DNA of 64,000 bases from Beverwykella pulmonaria. Taxonomy: Eukaryota; Ascomycota; Dothideomycetes; Pleosporales; Melanommataceae. Every line of letters begins with the position of its first letter. Within the stretch, counting starts at the first letter, position 1. The notes beneath the pieces are model-generated. The model was not told where the DNA came from, made no database searches, and saw only the letters and a program-made list of their open reading frames with translations. The DNA lies in contig BCHH01000003.1 in the NCBI GenBank assembly GCA_001599595.1, positions 3,577,151-3,641,150 on the forward strand, in the 5' to 3' direction. A program made the translations under genes and the position numbers. Below are positions 1 through 11,940 of this stretch, piece after piece.

Positions 1-1
1 T

Positions 2-1435
2 GCTGCTACCGCGTTCCCTAATGGCATGCACGCAACCCTCCTTGAGCTTGATGCGGTGGCGGAGATTGAGAAGAACAAGCGCAAGGGACAGAAAGTCAAT
101 CTAGCTTGGGAAGCTCAGCAACTGAATGACGACTCGGACGACTCGGACGACGACGTACCGCTGGGAGTCCTTTTCCCTGGCCGTGACGGTCTTGTCAACA
201 AACGAGCTGGAGCCCCTCAGCAACAGGCCTCTGACTGGGACCGACCCCTAGGACTCATTGCGCAGAGAGAGTTAGAAGATAATGAACCTCTCAGTCGGCG
301 CCGTGACAGGCTTATTGGCGCTGACCAAGGAAGAACAAGAGACCTTAGCCCGGATAAGCGTCAGGACTACCTCGCTGTTCCCACGACTACAACGCCTGGG
401 CCCGATTCGGAGGAAGATGAAGGAGAGACTCTTGCACAACGTATTCGCCGTCTCAAGGATCGACAGGGTCTTGACAACGCACTTGGTGCTGATGTTCGGA
501 AAAGCACTGTAAGCGGTGAGTTTGCTGCTGAAATGATGAGTCAGTTTGGTGTACACGAAGAAGAAGAGAAGCCCAAGGCAGCACCATCTCCAGGACCGGA
601 AGAGGAGGAGGAAACACTTGGCCAACGGCGCGCACGACTGCAGGCTGAAGCCATGGCTGCTCGGCCTCCCATGCGAGGATCCATGAGCATGGCGGACATT
701 CTTGCGGCGCATCCAATCGACAACACCAATCAAGTGCACAAGATCTCCGATCAGATGCTATTAGCATCCATGCCTCAGAACAGTCTTCTGCACCAAAACG
801 CGAAGAAGCAGGATCGTCTCAAAGCTGACAGGTTGGAACAAACCAAGCGGATCTCTAGCTTTGGCAGCCTTGAACAGCCCCTTCTAGGAAATATGGAGAA
901 AGGAGCCGAAGAGCAACCTATTGCCGCTAAGATCCAGGCCTACAAGAACCATATGGCTGGTGGGTATATGTCTGGCCCGAATACAGCACCGGCTTCCGCT
1001 CCGTCCACGATGTTCAACAGACAAAGGATGGGCGGCATCACTCCTGCAATGTCCAGCATGAACCTCCCAGGGCAACGCGACAGCTATTTCCCTCAACCAA
1101 ATATGGGCATGGCTGGTACACCCTTTGGCATGAACAACGGCATGGCAATGACGCCAAATGGCTACGGAATGCCAGCGTCAAACATGACCATGATGCCACA
1201 GCGGATGATGTCTATGAATATGGGAATGATGGGAATGCCCGTCAACGGCATGCAAGGCATGGGATATCCATATCCCCAGATGGGTGGTATGGGCGGTGTA
1301 CGCTCGTCATCTATGATAAACATCCCGGGACAGATGCCCATGACTCCCATGCAGATGCAGCAGATGATGGACGCGCCGATGGACCCAAGGCAAAGAGACA
1401 TGATTGATCGATGGAGACAGTCTGTTATGCATTGA
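2..1435 (+). CDS. Unrecognised Met-rich acidic protein, 3' part
   Basis: The reading frame is open to the left edge of the window, so the true start lies outside; the first visible Met is at 26. About 478 residues are visible and no stop interrupts them. The N-terminal half is charged, with an acidic stretch (DDSDDSDDD) and two related segments, EGETLAQRIRRLKD and EEETLGQRRARLQAE, which look like a short helical repeat. The C-terminal 130 residues are extremely rich in Met, Gly, Pro and Asn, with no membrane segment. I do not recognise a family or an enzyme motif. The low-complexity tail suggests a disordered scaffold-like protein; that is inference only. The stop at 1433-1435 is followed by a non-coding stretch. 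Confidence 0.75.
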   Translation, partial: AATAFPNGMHATLLELDAVAEIEKNKRKGQKVNLAWEAQQLNDDSDDSDDDVPLGVLFPGRDGLVNKRAGAPQQQASDWDRPLGLIAQRELEDNEPLSRRRDRLIGADQGRTRDLSPDKRQDYLAVPTTTTPGPDSEEDEGETLAQRIRRLKDRQGLDNALGADVRKSTVSGEFAAEMMSQFGVHEEEEKPKAAPSPGPEEEEETLGQRRARLQAEAMAARPPMRGSMSMADILAAHPIDNTNQVHKISDQMLLASMPQNSLLHQNAKKQDRLKADRLEQTKRISSFGSLEQPLLGNMEKGAEEQPIAAKIQAYKNHMAGGYMSGPNTAPASAPSTMFNRQRMGGITPAMSSMNLPGQRDSYFPQPNMGMAGTPFGMNNGMAMTPNGYGMPASNMTMMPQRMMSMNMGMMGMPVNGMQGMGYPYPQMGGMGGVRSSSMINIPGQMPMTPMQMQQMMDAPMDPRQRDMIDRWRQSVMH

Positions 1436-2141
1436 GTGGAAGGTTTTGGTTATTTTTTTATTTGCTTGCATTGGGTAAGAGTATTGCATTGCAAGGCGTC
1501 TGATCTTGCGAATGGAACGATGGATATCGGTCTGCTTTGAGCTAGACTGGTGGGTAATGTGTTGATAGGCATAGAGATCATGGGGTTTTTTTGAATGCGC
1601 AACGCATGTACGCTTGATATTTATCCCAACTAGGTTGTTATTTAACCGTTTCTCGTGTGAATGGCAAATTCTCACGGTTGCAAGTTTACACAATCTTGGA
1701 TTCAACATCTGCTCCTGGCCAAGGCGTACCACGCCAGTCAGCAGGCACTTCGCCCCGCTGCTTGCTGATATGCATCGGGAATTACGCTGCGCCTCTCAAT
1801 CCATCCCATCCACACACCTACTAGCTTGTGGCCCCAAGTACGTACCAGTGTCGCGACATGCTGCAGTTCTGAGTGATCGTAAGGCTGTACGGCCCAAAAT
1901 AGACCGTTAGCCGATCCCCCAGACTCTAAGATATGACAAGCGCCACCAACGGCGCAGTTACTTAGAGCGCATTAGCTGCGCCGCCCCTTTCCTTTCAGGT
2001 CCCTGCACAGGCCGGCGCATCTGCCCTTAAACAACTCGCGCCCGCAATCGCAACGGTAGTTAATACCACCTCGGACTTCCACATGAACAAAACGCGCTCC
2101 GCGAGGGGCACTTAAGAACCGCTTATCTGTGTCTAGTTCCA
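1436..2141. other. Intergenic region, no gene seen
   Basis: This holds the 3' flank of the Met-rich gene and the upstream region of the MFS transporter. Only short shadow ORFs occur. I see no tRNA-like, repeat or other recognisable element. Confidence 0.6.
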
Positions 2142-3902
2142 ATGCGCATAGCCAAGGAAAAACACACGGGTTCTGCAAAGCCAAAACGCGGCTGGGTAAA
2201 GATGAGCGATCTGAATAGCAACAGCAGTACGACAAAAATCACGATGGATGTCGAGGAGGATATTGTTAGGACGGTGACAGAAACCAACACCGCTGGGCAT
2301 GGAGGGGAAGCAGCGGCAAAGCAGAGCACGGAGGGACATGCGCATGGTGGTGGAGGGAGGGGGAGACACAGCAGGAGCTACAGTCACACCCACTATCGCG
2401 TTTACAAGAGGAGGTGGTTTGGGCTTATTCAGCTAGTACTGCTGAATATCGTCGTAAGCTGGGACGTACGTATTGGTCTTCCGATATGATGCGGTTGGCG
2501 GTGGCTAACACGGGGAATAGTGGTTGACCTTTGCGCCCGTATCAACGAAGGCGGGGGACTACTTCAATGTCACAGAGACCGCTATCAACTGGCTGAGCAC
2601 GGGTTTCCTGTTCTCTTTTATTGTAATCTGCCCGTATGCCCTACCTATATCCCAATACTCCATCTCGTACTGACTGGCCTTTAGGGTCGTAATGTGGACC
2701 CTCAACCGCAGCCCGAAAGAAAGTATCATCTGGGCCTCCGTTCTTCTCCTCCTCGGTAACTGGATCCGGTATGCAGGCACGCGAGCGACAGGCGGACACT
2801 ATGGGGTTGTCATGTTCGGACAGATCTTGACGGGACTTGCGCAGCCGTTTGTGCTGGCGGCTCCTACGCGGTATAGCGATCAGTGGTTTACCGAGTCGGG
2901 AAGAGTGTCTGCCACGGCTTTGGCTTCGTTGGCTAATCCCTTTGGGGCAGCTGTGAGTCCATACCATTTTACGAGAACTGGTTTTACCTCATGCTGATCG
3001 AATCGTAGTTGGCCCAACTCATAAACCCCTTTCTGGGCGACATCCCCAGCATCGTCCTCTACGTCTCCATAATCGCAACCGTAGCATGCATTCCCTCCCT
3101 CTTCATCCCCGTAGCTCCTCCTACCCCACCATCCGCCTCTTCCGCCGTCCCCAAGATTCGGCTTGTCTCCTCAATTAAACACTGTCTGCACAGCCCCTCC
3201 TTCTACGTCCTCTTCATCACATTCGGCATCTACGTCGGCTTCTTCAACGCCTTCTCCTCGCTGCTAAATCAAATCCTCTACCCCTACGGCTTCTCTGAAA
3301 ACGAGGCTGGTATCTGCGGCGCCGTGCTCATTGTTGTGGGACTTGTTTCTGCGGCTATCAACTCGCCGATCCTGGATAGGACGCATGCGTACCTTTGGAA
3401 TATCAAGATCATAGTGCCGGTTCTGGCATGCTCGTATCTGGGCATGATATGGGCCCCGCAAACACGCGGCATCGCAGCCCCATACGTCCTCTCTGCCCTG
3501 CTCGGCGGAGCGTCCTTCTCCCTCCTCCCGGTGGCCCTCGAATACCTCGTCGAAGTAACTTATCCCGCCTCCCCTGAAGTCAGTAGCACGATCTGCTGGG
3601 CAGGCGGCCAACTCTTCGGCGGCATATTCATCGTCATTATGAATGCCCTCAAAGACCAGCGCAGCGTAGACCTCGAGCAAGTCCGTAAGGCGGGTAGGAA
3701 TCAGGGTGGTGGGACAAAGCCGCCCGGGAACATGTACAACGCGTTGGTGTTTCAGGCGATTATCGCAATGGTGATTGTGCCGCTGCCATTGGCGTTGGGC
3801 GTGAAGAGACTAGGGCTTGCAGATGGCAAGGTTGCGGGAAGACTAAAGGTCGATGAGCATAGGATCAGTGATGGAGAGGAAGGCGGGCAAGGGGAGGCGT
3901 GA
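2142..3902 (+). CDS. MFS transporter, FLVCR/SLC49-like
   Basis: Proposed exons are 2142-2465, 2521-2633, 2685-2952 and 3009-3902, giving 532 residues; all three introns are 51-56 bp GT-AG and keep phase. The N-terminus (about 80 residues) is hydrophilic and His/Gly-rich, then comes YKRRWFGLIQLVLLNIVVSW as the first membrane segment, followed by about eleven more. The pattern of a short first loop, NWLSTGFLFSFIV and the late block SSTICWAGGQLFGG resembles the FLVCR/SLC49 branch of the major facilitator superfamily, whose animal members move haem, choline or related solutes. The substrate here is unknown. The start at 2142 is the first in-frame Met; a second Met at 2202 (MSDLNSN) is also possible. 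The C-terminal tail is hydrophilic and probably cytosolic. Confidence 0.82.
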
Positions 3903-4323
3903 CTATTAGAGGAGTTTGAGGAAGAGGTTTGAGTTACGATAGGAATTGGAAAGGTTATGGGATTGAGATACCCGATAGGTATTGGTGTAAGGCGTCACTC
4001 AGGCAGTGGATAACAGGATGACTGGGCGTAATCTAGGCAATTGGGATGGTCGGGTTATGTATGATTGTTAGGGGTCTACTTGATATTAATTTTTCCATTC
4101 AAAATTCACACAGTATGAGATACCGAATGCATGGAATGAGATAAGAATTCAACTTGGAGGCCTTTTACACATGCAAAATGCGACACCCGCATGTCCGAGG
4201 TGGCGGGGTCGAGGAAACCCCACTAATTACTTCTACTCAAGCCCTAAACGTTACCTACGTAAATGCTTTGGATTAAACATTGAGTCCGGCATTCCACACT
4301 TCAACTACTACATCCTCACTACA
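3903..4323. other. Intergenic region, no gene seen
   Basis: A/T-rich stretch between the transporter stop and the lyase start. An ORF extends in frame upstream of the lyase Met to 4171, but its codons do not resemble the family and it is better read as 5' leader. Confidence 0.55.
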
Positions 4324-5298
4324 ATGTCAAAATCAAATACGAGTTATCTTGAAGGAATGTCACAAGGAGAGAAGTGGAGACAATTAGCACAGTATTCAGC
4401 GTGTGATGTATGTTGCCCTTCCGCTTCTCCTTCAGATCACTGGGTCTACACTCGAAGAAAACGAGTGGGGTTTATCCTCGATAAGATCCATAAAGAAGAA
4501 ATCTTGATATGCTAGATGCTAGATGCTAGGGAAAGAGAGCCGAACTAATTCTGCATTCTACAGATTGCAGATGCGCTCCTCAAACTAAACGTCCCAGGCG
4601 CCGGCTTCCTAGCTGATATATGTACATCCACCCTCTCTTCTATCCCCCTTCCCTCTGCTCTTAATATCACCCACTAATAACCCTCAGCCCCCATCCCTCA
4701 CCCCTCGACCCCCGTCCCCCGCCACGAACTCACCAAGATCCTCGCCACAGCCTCTACCTTCCTTTTCGTCCCTAAGTCCTCTCCTTCCTTCCCAGATCCA
4801 GCGCCCATACCTGACGACACCCCACCGTCGAATCTCACCGACGACACGCCCTTCTCAGACTACACCATCCCAGACACTGTAGTTTTCATCTCGCAGCCGC
4901 CAGGCCAATCATGCGCCGTGGTAGGTGGCATAATGGCCACGCGAATGAAAGAGCTCGGGGCGCAGTGTATTATCGTCGACGGGCGGGCTCGCGATCTCGC
5001 TGCGCTGGGGGAGTTAGGAGTTCCGGTGTGGGCGAGAGGGACGAGTATTGTCGGGGCGGGGGCACAGGCAAAGTTTCATGCTAAAGGGGTGAGGCTGAGA
5101 ATTGGAGAGTGTGTTGTAGGGCAAGGTGATTTGGTCATGGTGGATCCGGTAGAGAATGGGGTTGTCGTTGTGCCGAGGGGGCGACTGGATGATGTGTTGG
5201 GTCTGCTGCCGGGGTTGACGCTAGCCGATGAGAGGGTGTTGAGGGATGTGGAGAGGGGCGGGAGTGTTAAAGAAGCTTTTGCGAAGCATAGGACCTAA
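4324..5298 (+). CDS. RraA-like protein / HMG aldolase family
   Basis: Proposed exons are 4324-4407, 4564-4620 plus one base (4621), and 4688-5298, giving 250 residues. Introns are 156 and 66 bp, and splicing restores the family string GAGFLADISPIP across the second junction. The C-terminal part carries the signature GGIMATRMKELGAQ followed by IIVDGRARDLAAL, the metal/substrate site of the RraA / 4-hydroxy-4-methyl-2-oxoglutarate aldolase fold (Gly-x-Arg-Asp). Family enzymes cleave 4-hydroxy-4-methyl-2-oxoglutarate or decarboxylate oxaloacetate using a divalent metal; bacterial RraA instead inhibits RNase E. In fungi the role is mostly untested. No signal peptide or membrane segment is visible, so a soluble protein is expected. 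A short triplication of gatgctag lies inside intron 1 (about 4510-4527). Confidence 0.82.
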
Positions 5299-5673
5299 TG
5301 TAGATGTAAATATTGTAGATTAGTGCTTTGAGAGGTTTTATGAGCAATGCGTTTGATGCTGAAGGAAGATGTGCAAAACATTTCGTATGAGGACGCCAAC
5401 CCGTGGTTCGAGATTGCTTGTGACGCTCTTTCGAAGCAAGCGTAGGCGGGATTGAGTGTCCCTTTGCTGTAAATACATATTTTAGAACATTGCTTTAAGG
5501 CCCGATAAAGAGTACCACTGAGTGTCAGGACAATTTCGATGACCTGCACAATGCTGACTAACAATCTCCGCCAAGCTCAACCTCAACTTCCCGGCACAAC
5601 CCTCACCACCGCCAAACCCACCAACCCCCTCTTCACACCCGCCACTTCTCCCGCAGCACGCCAATTGCGCAAC
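5299..5673. other. Intergenic / QCR6 leader
   Basis: Contains the upstream region of QCR6. An in-frame Met at 5539 precedes the chosen QCR6 start with no stop between them, so the final 135 bases could encode an N-terminal extension. Nothing else is seen. Confidence 0.5.
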
Positions 5674-6372
5674 ATGGGAATCACCAACTTCATCACTGAT
5701 GTCTGGGACACGTTCGCCCACCCCTCTCCCGATGCCGATGCCGGCGACAAGAGCGACCAAGCATCCTCTTCCGGCACCGACGAGGGATCCGCCGACAAGA
5801 AGGAAGTGAATAAGGAGGATACGAAGGATAATGGCAGCGATAAGGCAAATGAGGATGATGATGCGGAGGAGGACGAAGAGGAGGAGACGGTTGATCCCAA
5901 GGAGCAGTTGGAGGAAGGTGAGTCGCTTTTTGCATCTTGCGCATTGGGGTGTCAGGGTGGGAGAAGAGAATGCGGGATGAGGATATGGAGACGGGATGCG
6001 ATGCATACTTTGCTCTACAGGCATTGTAACCGCACACCCCGCACCATGCCAATTTACAGTATTGAGCTACCAGCGGAAGCCATTGGATGTCACAACCATA
6101 GCTAACATATTAAAACACAGAGTGCAAAGTCTCTAAGGGATGCGCCCCAGCCAAGCACCACTTCGACGAGTGCACCGAGCGTGTAACGGGCCAGATTGAG
6201 AACGACGGCAAGGCAAAGGAGGATTGCGTTGAAGAATGTAAGAGCCCATTTCTTCATCCCCTCAATCCCACCCCCAATTCCAATCTCATACTGAACTGTG
6301 TTCCCAGTCTTCCATCTCGCCCACTGCGCAACCAATTGCGCCGCACCAAAGCTCTTTGCTCAGCTTAAGTAA
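5674..6372 (+). CDS. QCR6: Cytochrome bc1 complex subunit 6 (hinge protein)
   Basis: Proposed exons are 5674-5917, 6121-6237 and 6308-6372 (141 residues); introns are 203 and 70 bp. The protein starts MGITNFITDVWDTF, continues with a strongly acidic Glu/Asp stretch (about residues 20-82), and ends in the helical Cys domain containing ECKVSKGCAPAKHHFDEC and HCATNCAAPKLFAQLK, whose paired cysteines form the disulfide-linked hairpin of the family. QCR6/UQCRH sits on the intermembrane-space face of complex III next to cytochrome c1 and helps electron transfer to cytochrome c. The acidic spacer and length fit fungal members. An upstream in-frame Met at 5539 would add 45 residues; yeast Qcr6 has a presequence, so the longer start cannot be excluded. 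Confidence 0.9.
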
Positions 6373-7225
6373 GCGCCTCCTCTTCCGAGCCTAATGGCTC
6401 CCGCTGCTAGGGAGAGATATGGTGGAGTTGGAAGAAGGGGACATCGGGTGGGGATACACGCAAAGAACGAATGAAAATGCAATCACGATCCCCTGTAAAT
6501 AAGCTCAAATCATGTATAGAATATCACTGTACTATTCCCTTTCCGTGTATTACATGCTCTTAGCTCAGGTAGGCCTCCTGAAAGATGACTCTCTAATCAT
6601 CTTATCGAGCAGCGCAATCGTTAAATCTACGCCATGAATGGAGATTTGCGTATCTGTGCTCCAGTTTGGATATGTGAAGACGGAACCAGAGCAAATAAGT
6701 AACCCTACCTCTATGCTACCCTACTCTCTATACCAGAGGGAGTTTTTCGCCTTTTGTTCACAAACGGCAAACTATGTTGTCGAAATCATATATTCTTTCC
6801 ACAATCACCAGCTATGCTATCGCTTCCTTTTAAAATCAAACTACGCTTTCTAATCTAAGTTCTCAGCTTCCTTACTCGATCGTAGCTCGTAGCTTGTAAT
6901 AGGAGGCAACCTGCATAGATGCCAGCATAGAAAGAACTCGGGTCAAAGTATTTATTTCCTTACATTCATAGCTAGCCAATCTAGTGGAACTAACCGAGCC
7001 TTTTCCCCCATACCATACTGGTCGCTCCAAGATGCAAAAACACATGAAAACAATGTTTGCCACCGCTGATATAATGTTACAGAGACAAATGAGAGAAACC
7101 AAAAGGCTTGACTGCTAAGTCGAAACCACCTTGCGTCGAGGATGTTTGGTCGTGGAAGAGAGGAGCTAGGATAGAAACGCCATTCACCTTTCATTTCTAT
7201 GCAGACTCAATATGATTCAATTGCT
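6373..7225. other. Convergent intergenic region, no gene seen
   Basis: Lies between the 3' ends of QCR6 (plus) and YME1 (minus). A/T-rich, with only short ORFs on both strands. It presumably holds both 3' UTRs; no structured RNA or repeat was recognised. Confidence 0.55.
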
Positions 7226-9837
7226 CTACGCAGGAACACCTGGGAAAGGTGGAGGGCCCGAATCGCCGCCACTACCGGGTGTGGGTGGTATAGCTGCATG
7301 TGGAGCTGGGACTTGGGGAATCTTGATGGGTGCGTCCGGGTTGGCCATCAACCGGTCCGTCAGCTTCTCGCCCTTGATGACCTTGAGAATCTCTTCCTTG
7401 TCGAGCGTCTCGTATTGCACTAAAGCTTGCGCTAGCAAATCCAACTCTTTGCGGTGCTTGATTAGCAGATTCCTGGCAGTGTCCTTGGCTTCATCGATTA
7501 ACCGTCGAACCTCATTATCAATAAGACGCTTGGTATCTGGAGAGACTTGGTCGTAGTTGGAACCGAGATCGACGTTACCGAGTAGGTCGGAGAAACCGTA
7601 TCTCGTCACCATGGCGTAGGCCGTGCTGGTTGCACTGGTAATGTCGCCCGAAGCGCCGCTGGCGACATTGTCCGCGCCGTAGATTACCTCCTCAGCCATC
7701 TTTCCACCCATACTCACTTGCAAATCGACCATATATTGCAATTTGGACCGGTGGCGTTCCTCGTTCGGGAGGAAGAAAGTGATACCAGCAGCATTACCTC
7801 TGGGAAGAATAGTCGCCTTGTGCACCTCGGACATTCCCTTCGTGTAGAGACCAACGAGAGCGTGTCCACCCTCATGATAGGCTGTATGAAGCCGGTCTGC
7901 AAGCGGAACCGACCTGCTTGTTCTTTCAGAACCCATCATGATTTTGTCCTTAGCCCATTCAAGGTCCTGATTTGAGACAAATTTGTTTTGATGCTTTGAC
8001 GCTTGAATAGCTGCGGTATTTGCGAGATTCTCCAGTTCGGCACCAGAAAAGCCAGGTGTACCCCGAGCAATAGTTGTGAGATCAGCCTCTGGCGAGAGAC
8101 GTATCTTTTTTGTATGGTGCTTGAGAATTGCAAGCCGCCCCTTAACATCCGGTAATTCGACCTGCACATGACGATCGAAACGACCAGGTCGAAGCAGAGC
8201 CTTATCCAAGATTTCAGGATGATTCGTCGCTGCGATGAATATCACACCGGTGCTCTGGTCAAAGCCATCAAGGTCATTCAGCAGTTGGTTAAGAGTCTGG
8301 CGGTGGTAGTTGGCATCTCGCGATTGCCGTTTTCCGCCAACAGCATCAAGTTCGTCAATGAAAACAATGGCTGGTGCCTTGGCTCGAGCAGTGCTGAATA
8401 GTTCGCGGACACGCTTAGCGCCAACACCAACATATACTTCATCGAACTCAGATCCGGACATGTAGAAGAAGGGAACGCCAGCCTCACCCGCAACGGCACG
8501 AGCAAGCAAAGTCTTTCCGGTTCCAGGGGGCCCAATGAGCAAGACGCCTTTGGGGAGTCTGCCTCCAAGTTTGTTATACCGTTCGGGGTTTTTGAGGAAA
8601 TCCACAACATCCTGAAGTTCCTCCTTGGCCTCATCGCAGCCTTGTACATCTGTGAAGCGGGTGTTTTGGTGTTCCGGGCGGACCTCTGCACTTGCGCTAC
8701 CGCCAACCTTCTTCAAGACACCACTTGTTTCCACGAACAGCGTGATGAGAATTAGAGCAACGTAGGCAGCCAATCCAAAGCCGAGGACGAATTTGACCCA
8801 TTTGAAGATAGTGCTCCACATGGATTCTTCAATGACGACATAGAGGGGGTCACTCTTCAAGCCAGATCCAGCCCGGGCCTTTCCGACCTGGCCGCCTCCG
8901 ACATGAGCACCTACAGCCTGACCGATGGCTTGCATTTGCTGAGGGGAAAAGTTGCCTTGTCCGCCAGCTTGAAGACCAGAATTATTCGATTGACCGACTT
9001 TCTGAAGCGCTTGTTGATAGTATTGCTCGACGCTGGCATTAGACGCAAATTGACCGGTACTGTGTCTGTCCACCACGATCTGAGGCATGTTGGCTTGGAG
9101 CAACGCGGAATAGAACGCTTGTTGCGCCGTCGCGCTAGTAGGCTTGTTGTTCGCGGACTGTTCCAACCGGGCGAGTGTATTACGTGAAGGTCCGCCAAAG
9201 ACTGAACGCTGCTGAGCCAAAGCCAACCCTACATTTCCTGGTCGTGGTATCGGGCGCATATGTGAAAGAGGACCCATTCGCGAGACTGTAGAATACTGCC
9301 TGGTCATCAACGTGTTGAAGGGCATGCTGCGAGCGATGGGGTTGCATAATCGGAGCACATTCGGGGACACTGTCACATGTCAGTTACTCTGTATGCGAGT
9401 TTTCCGGTATACGACTAACCTGCTGATATGGTTCCGGAAACGGTGGGTATAGATTTTAAGGCTCCAGAAGCAGGCATTTGACGAAGCGTGGACATGGATA
9501 CAGATTCGAGACACTCTGGGAGAGCAAATGCCGAGCGGTTCTAAAGCGCAATTAGACCAGATCTCTACCAAGATCGAAAAGATGTCTCTTACCTGCGTCT
9601 TTGAGGTAGGAGAGGACTCTGTTAACCTTGCGACTTGAACTTGTCGGGCGCCACCAGCAGTGGAGGACGGCCGACCAAGGCCTTGCCACGGAGACTTAAG
9701 CACCGCAGACATGGTTGGCCACAATTCAGCGGTAGCAGAAACAGCATTCTATGCGATCGTTAGCAAGGCTTGTATCGCGACATTGGATGGCCGTGGCGAA
9801 AACATACCTGGATGGCGACAGGTGCTTGGAAGGCCAT
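7226..9837 (-). CDS. YME1: Mitochondrial i-AAA metalloprotease (YME1/FtsH family)
   Basis: Minus-strand exons are 9808-9837, 9593-9748, 9420-9540 and 7226-9369, giving 816 residues; introns are 50-59 bp. The N-terminus is rich in basic and hydroxylated residues without acids, as expected of a mitochondrial presequence. After a Gln/Gly-rich region comes a single membrane segment ([20 protein letters not shown]). The AAA domain has Walker A GPPGTGKT (near residue 380), Walker [11 protein letters not shown] and the arginine-finger region RPGRFDRHV. The FtsH peptidase domain has the zinc motif HEGGH (near residue 600). A single membrane segment and overall length point to the i-AAA (YME1) branch rather than the two-segment m-AAA. 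It degrades inner-membrane and intermembrane-space proteins. The tail is Pro/Gly-rich. Confidence 0.93.
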
Positions 9838-11940
9838 AATTGCTAGAGTATGGCGGCGGGAGCCGCAGAAGGCGAATAAACAATCACCTAACGCGGTTGC
9901 GAAAGAATGAAAGTGCTTTAGTTGGTGTGGAAGAGGTTGCGATGACCGCGCAACGGTGCGGGTGGTGGAGGTTGAGAATGCCGCGGACTCGTGTCGAATT
10001 GGTCCGTCGATCGGCCGGGGTCATCACTGTAGTGTGCCAAGCCATCACGTGGCACTTGACGTTCACTCTATCCACGGACTGTGTCCGGAATGCTAGTTCC
10101 CTCCAGCAACGCCAAGCTGTCTATACAACCCCTTTAAATATACGTCTCATTATATATGTTGCACGCAAGAGTTAATAATCATCAGGTTTGCCTTGCTCCA
10201 AGGCGAGGAAAGCGACGCAGCATATCAGAAATTTTGCACTACCATCCTAGCGTGAACACTTACACTAGCTAAGTCTTTTTAGATGGTTGGCGGCTCAATG
10301 GAGCACTTCTAGGGGCTATCTCATCTGCCAAAACGACTTTTGTATGAGATTTAAGTACTTGCTCAACGTATTATACACCGCCTCGAGTATTAAATGTGCA
10401 GGTCATTTTCATGTACAACACTTTGCTTTAAATGTCTTTTTTATCTACCTTGCGTAGCGTTACATGCTATACTTCAATACGCGTAAAATCGTCCGTTTTA
10501 GGAGAGCCTTTGATTTCTTGCTTTTCGTTCTAGCTTTTTCCTGTGGTTAAAAACTTGTAACTAAATTTTTTGGTTGTCCTACGTCTTAAGCCAGGTAATT
10601 TTCAAAGATTTTCTGAATTTCTTTCATTCTAATTTCCTCAGACTCGTAGATCCAGCTTGAAGGTCCAACTAATTTCTATCACTGACTCACCCCCTCTCTC
10701 ACCATCTTATTCTATCGTCATTTATCGCTTCAAACTAACTAACCCCTCTCTTACATTCAATCCTTCCCCACCAATCCCCACAACCCCTATATAGTATATT
10801 TCATTCACATCACTCTTTTAGCAAATTCACCCATCGTCGCACGACTGAACGGGCTGGGGAATTGGACGTGCCTTATAGATACTCCCTTGGAAGTGTTCCC
10901 GATATTCCGTGATGCGTGTAGTGCGATTCCGTGCAGTATAAATTTGACTTGAAAGTGTTGCTGGTTTGATCCGAGAGTCTCGAAGTTTTCTTTTTCACCT
11001 TTGCATATACATTCTTGCTGGCATTCTGCCTGTTGCGAGTGAAGGACAAGAATACTAGGGCGAAAGACTGCGCATAATCTGGAAAGCGCCTCTCTACTCG
11101 TAAAAGTCTACGTAGCTAATCTATTCTAGCGACAGGGTAAAGGAATGGTTCACAGTCAACTAAATCCAACTGTATCTGCTAAGAGGACCTTTAGACTATG
11201 TTTTGATAACTCTCACGCGGACATGTATATTACATAGCGTAGGAAAGACATAGCTGTATTACACTTAGCACCGCACGTAGAGACGCATAGGCAGTCAATA
11301 TTATATTCAAGCCAGCGAAATGCATTCAATTTCGCCCTCTATGCAGACACATGCAAGAACTCTAGAATTAGTAAAGGCCGTGTGTGAACCCTTGAAGGGT
11401 CATATGACCGACGGTCAGCTTTCGCTCAGTCAGACTAAGTACATGAAGAAAAAGAGACATCGTGGTCTAACGCTAATGATGTGCACATCCACACACAAAG
11501 TTCCGAGCAAGAAGAAGCTCAAGGGATGTCGAAGAAGCGATGTATCAAAGAATAATCCAGAGAGCCCACTCGGAAACGTCTCCCCTCTTCTGATTGGAGG
11601 GAGCAACTTGCCAATCGCCGTCGTCAAGAAATTGAGGAGGAAAGAAACAAAGTCGAAAGCCGGAGCCGGTAATGCATGGTCTGAACCCAAAAAGGTATCC
11701 CTCCAACAACCTCATACCATAACAAATGGAAGGCGAAAAAAAGAGATCCGGGTACAGCAAGCCAAATGGGAAGCGCCATAAACGCCAACCGCTGGATGAA
11801 TAAATCAAGCATCTTGAAAAATGCCAAAATGTAACAGGTGGAACAATATGGTGAGCGACAAACCGTAATTCGAAGCAAGGGTGACGAGGTGTACTCCGCA
11901 TGAGTCCAAAATTATATAAGCCACCCAAGTTCGATGATCT
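9838..11940. other. Long A/T-rich intergenic region
   Basis: 2.1 kb between the YME1 start and the 3' end of the kinase gene. From about 10,100 to 11,300 it is A/T- and pyrimidine-rich with stops in all frames. The only notable ORF is at 11,320-11,781 (listed separately as doubtful). I recognise no RNA gene or repeat. A long promoter, a long 3' UTR or a non-coding transcript could lie here. Confidence 0.5.
11320..11781 (+). CDS. Doubtful Lys/Arg-rich ORF, 153 residues
   Basis: One uninterrupted ORF from ATG to stop in an otherwise stop-rich region. The product would be basic (many Lys, Arg, Ser), with no signal, membrane segment or known motif. Another frame of the same DNA also reads as a plausible helical peptide with two stops, so coding appearance is not decisive here. 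It runs tail to tail with the kinase gene and may simply be that gene's downstream flank. No family was recognised. Confidence 0.2.
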   Translation: MHSISPSMQTHARTLELVKAVCEPLKGHMTDGQLSLSQTKYMKKKRHRGLTLMMCTSTHKVPSKKKLKGCRRSDVSKNNPESPLGNVSPLLIGGSNLPIAVVKKLRRKETKSKAGAGNAWSEPKKVSLQQPHTITNGRRKKEIRVQQAKWEAP

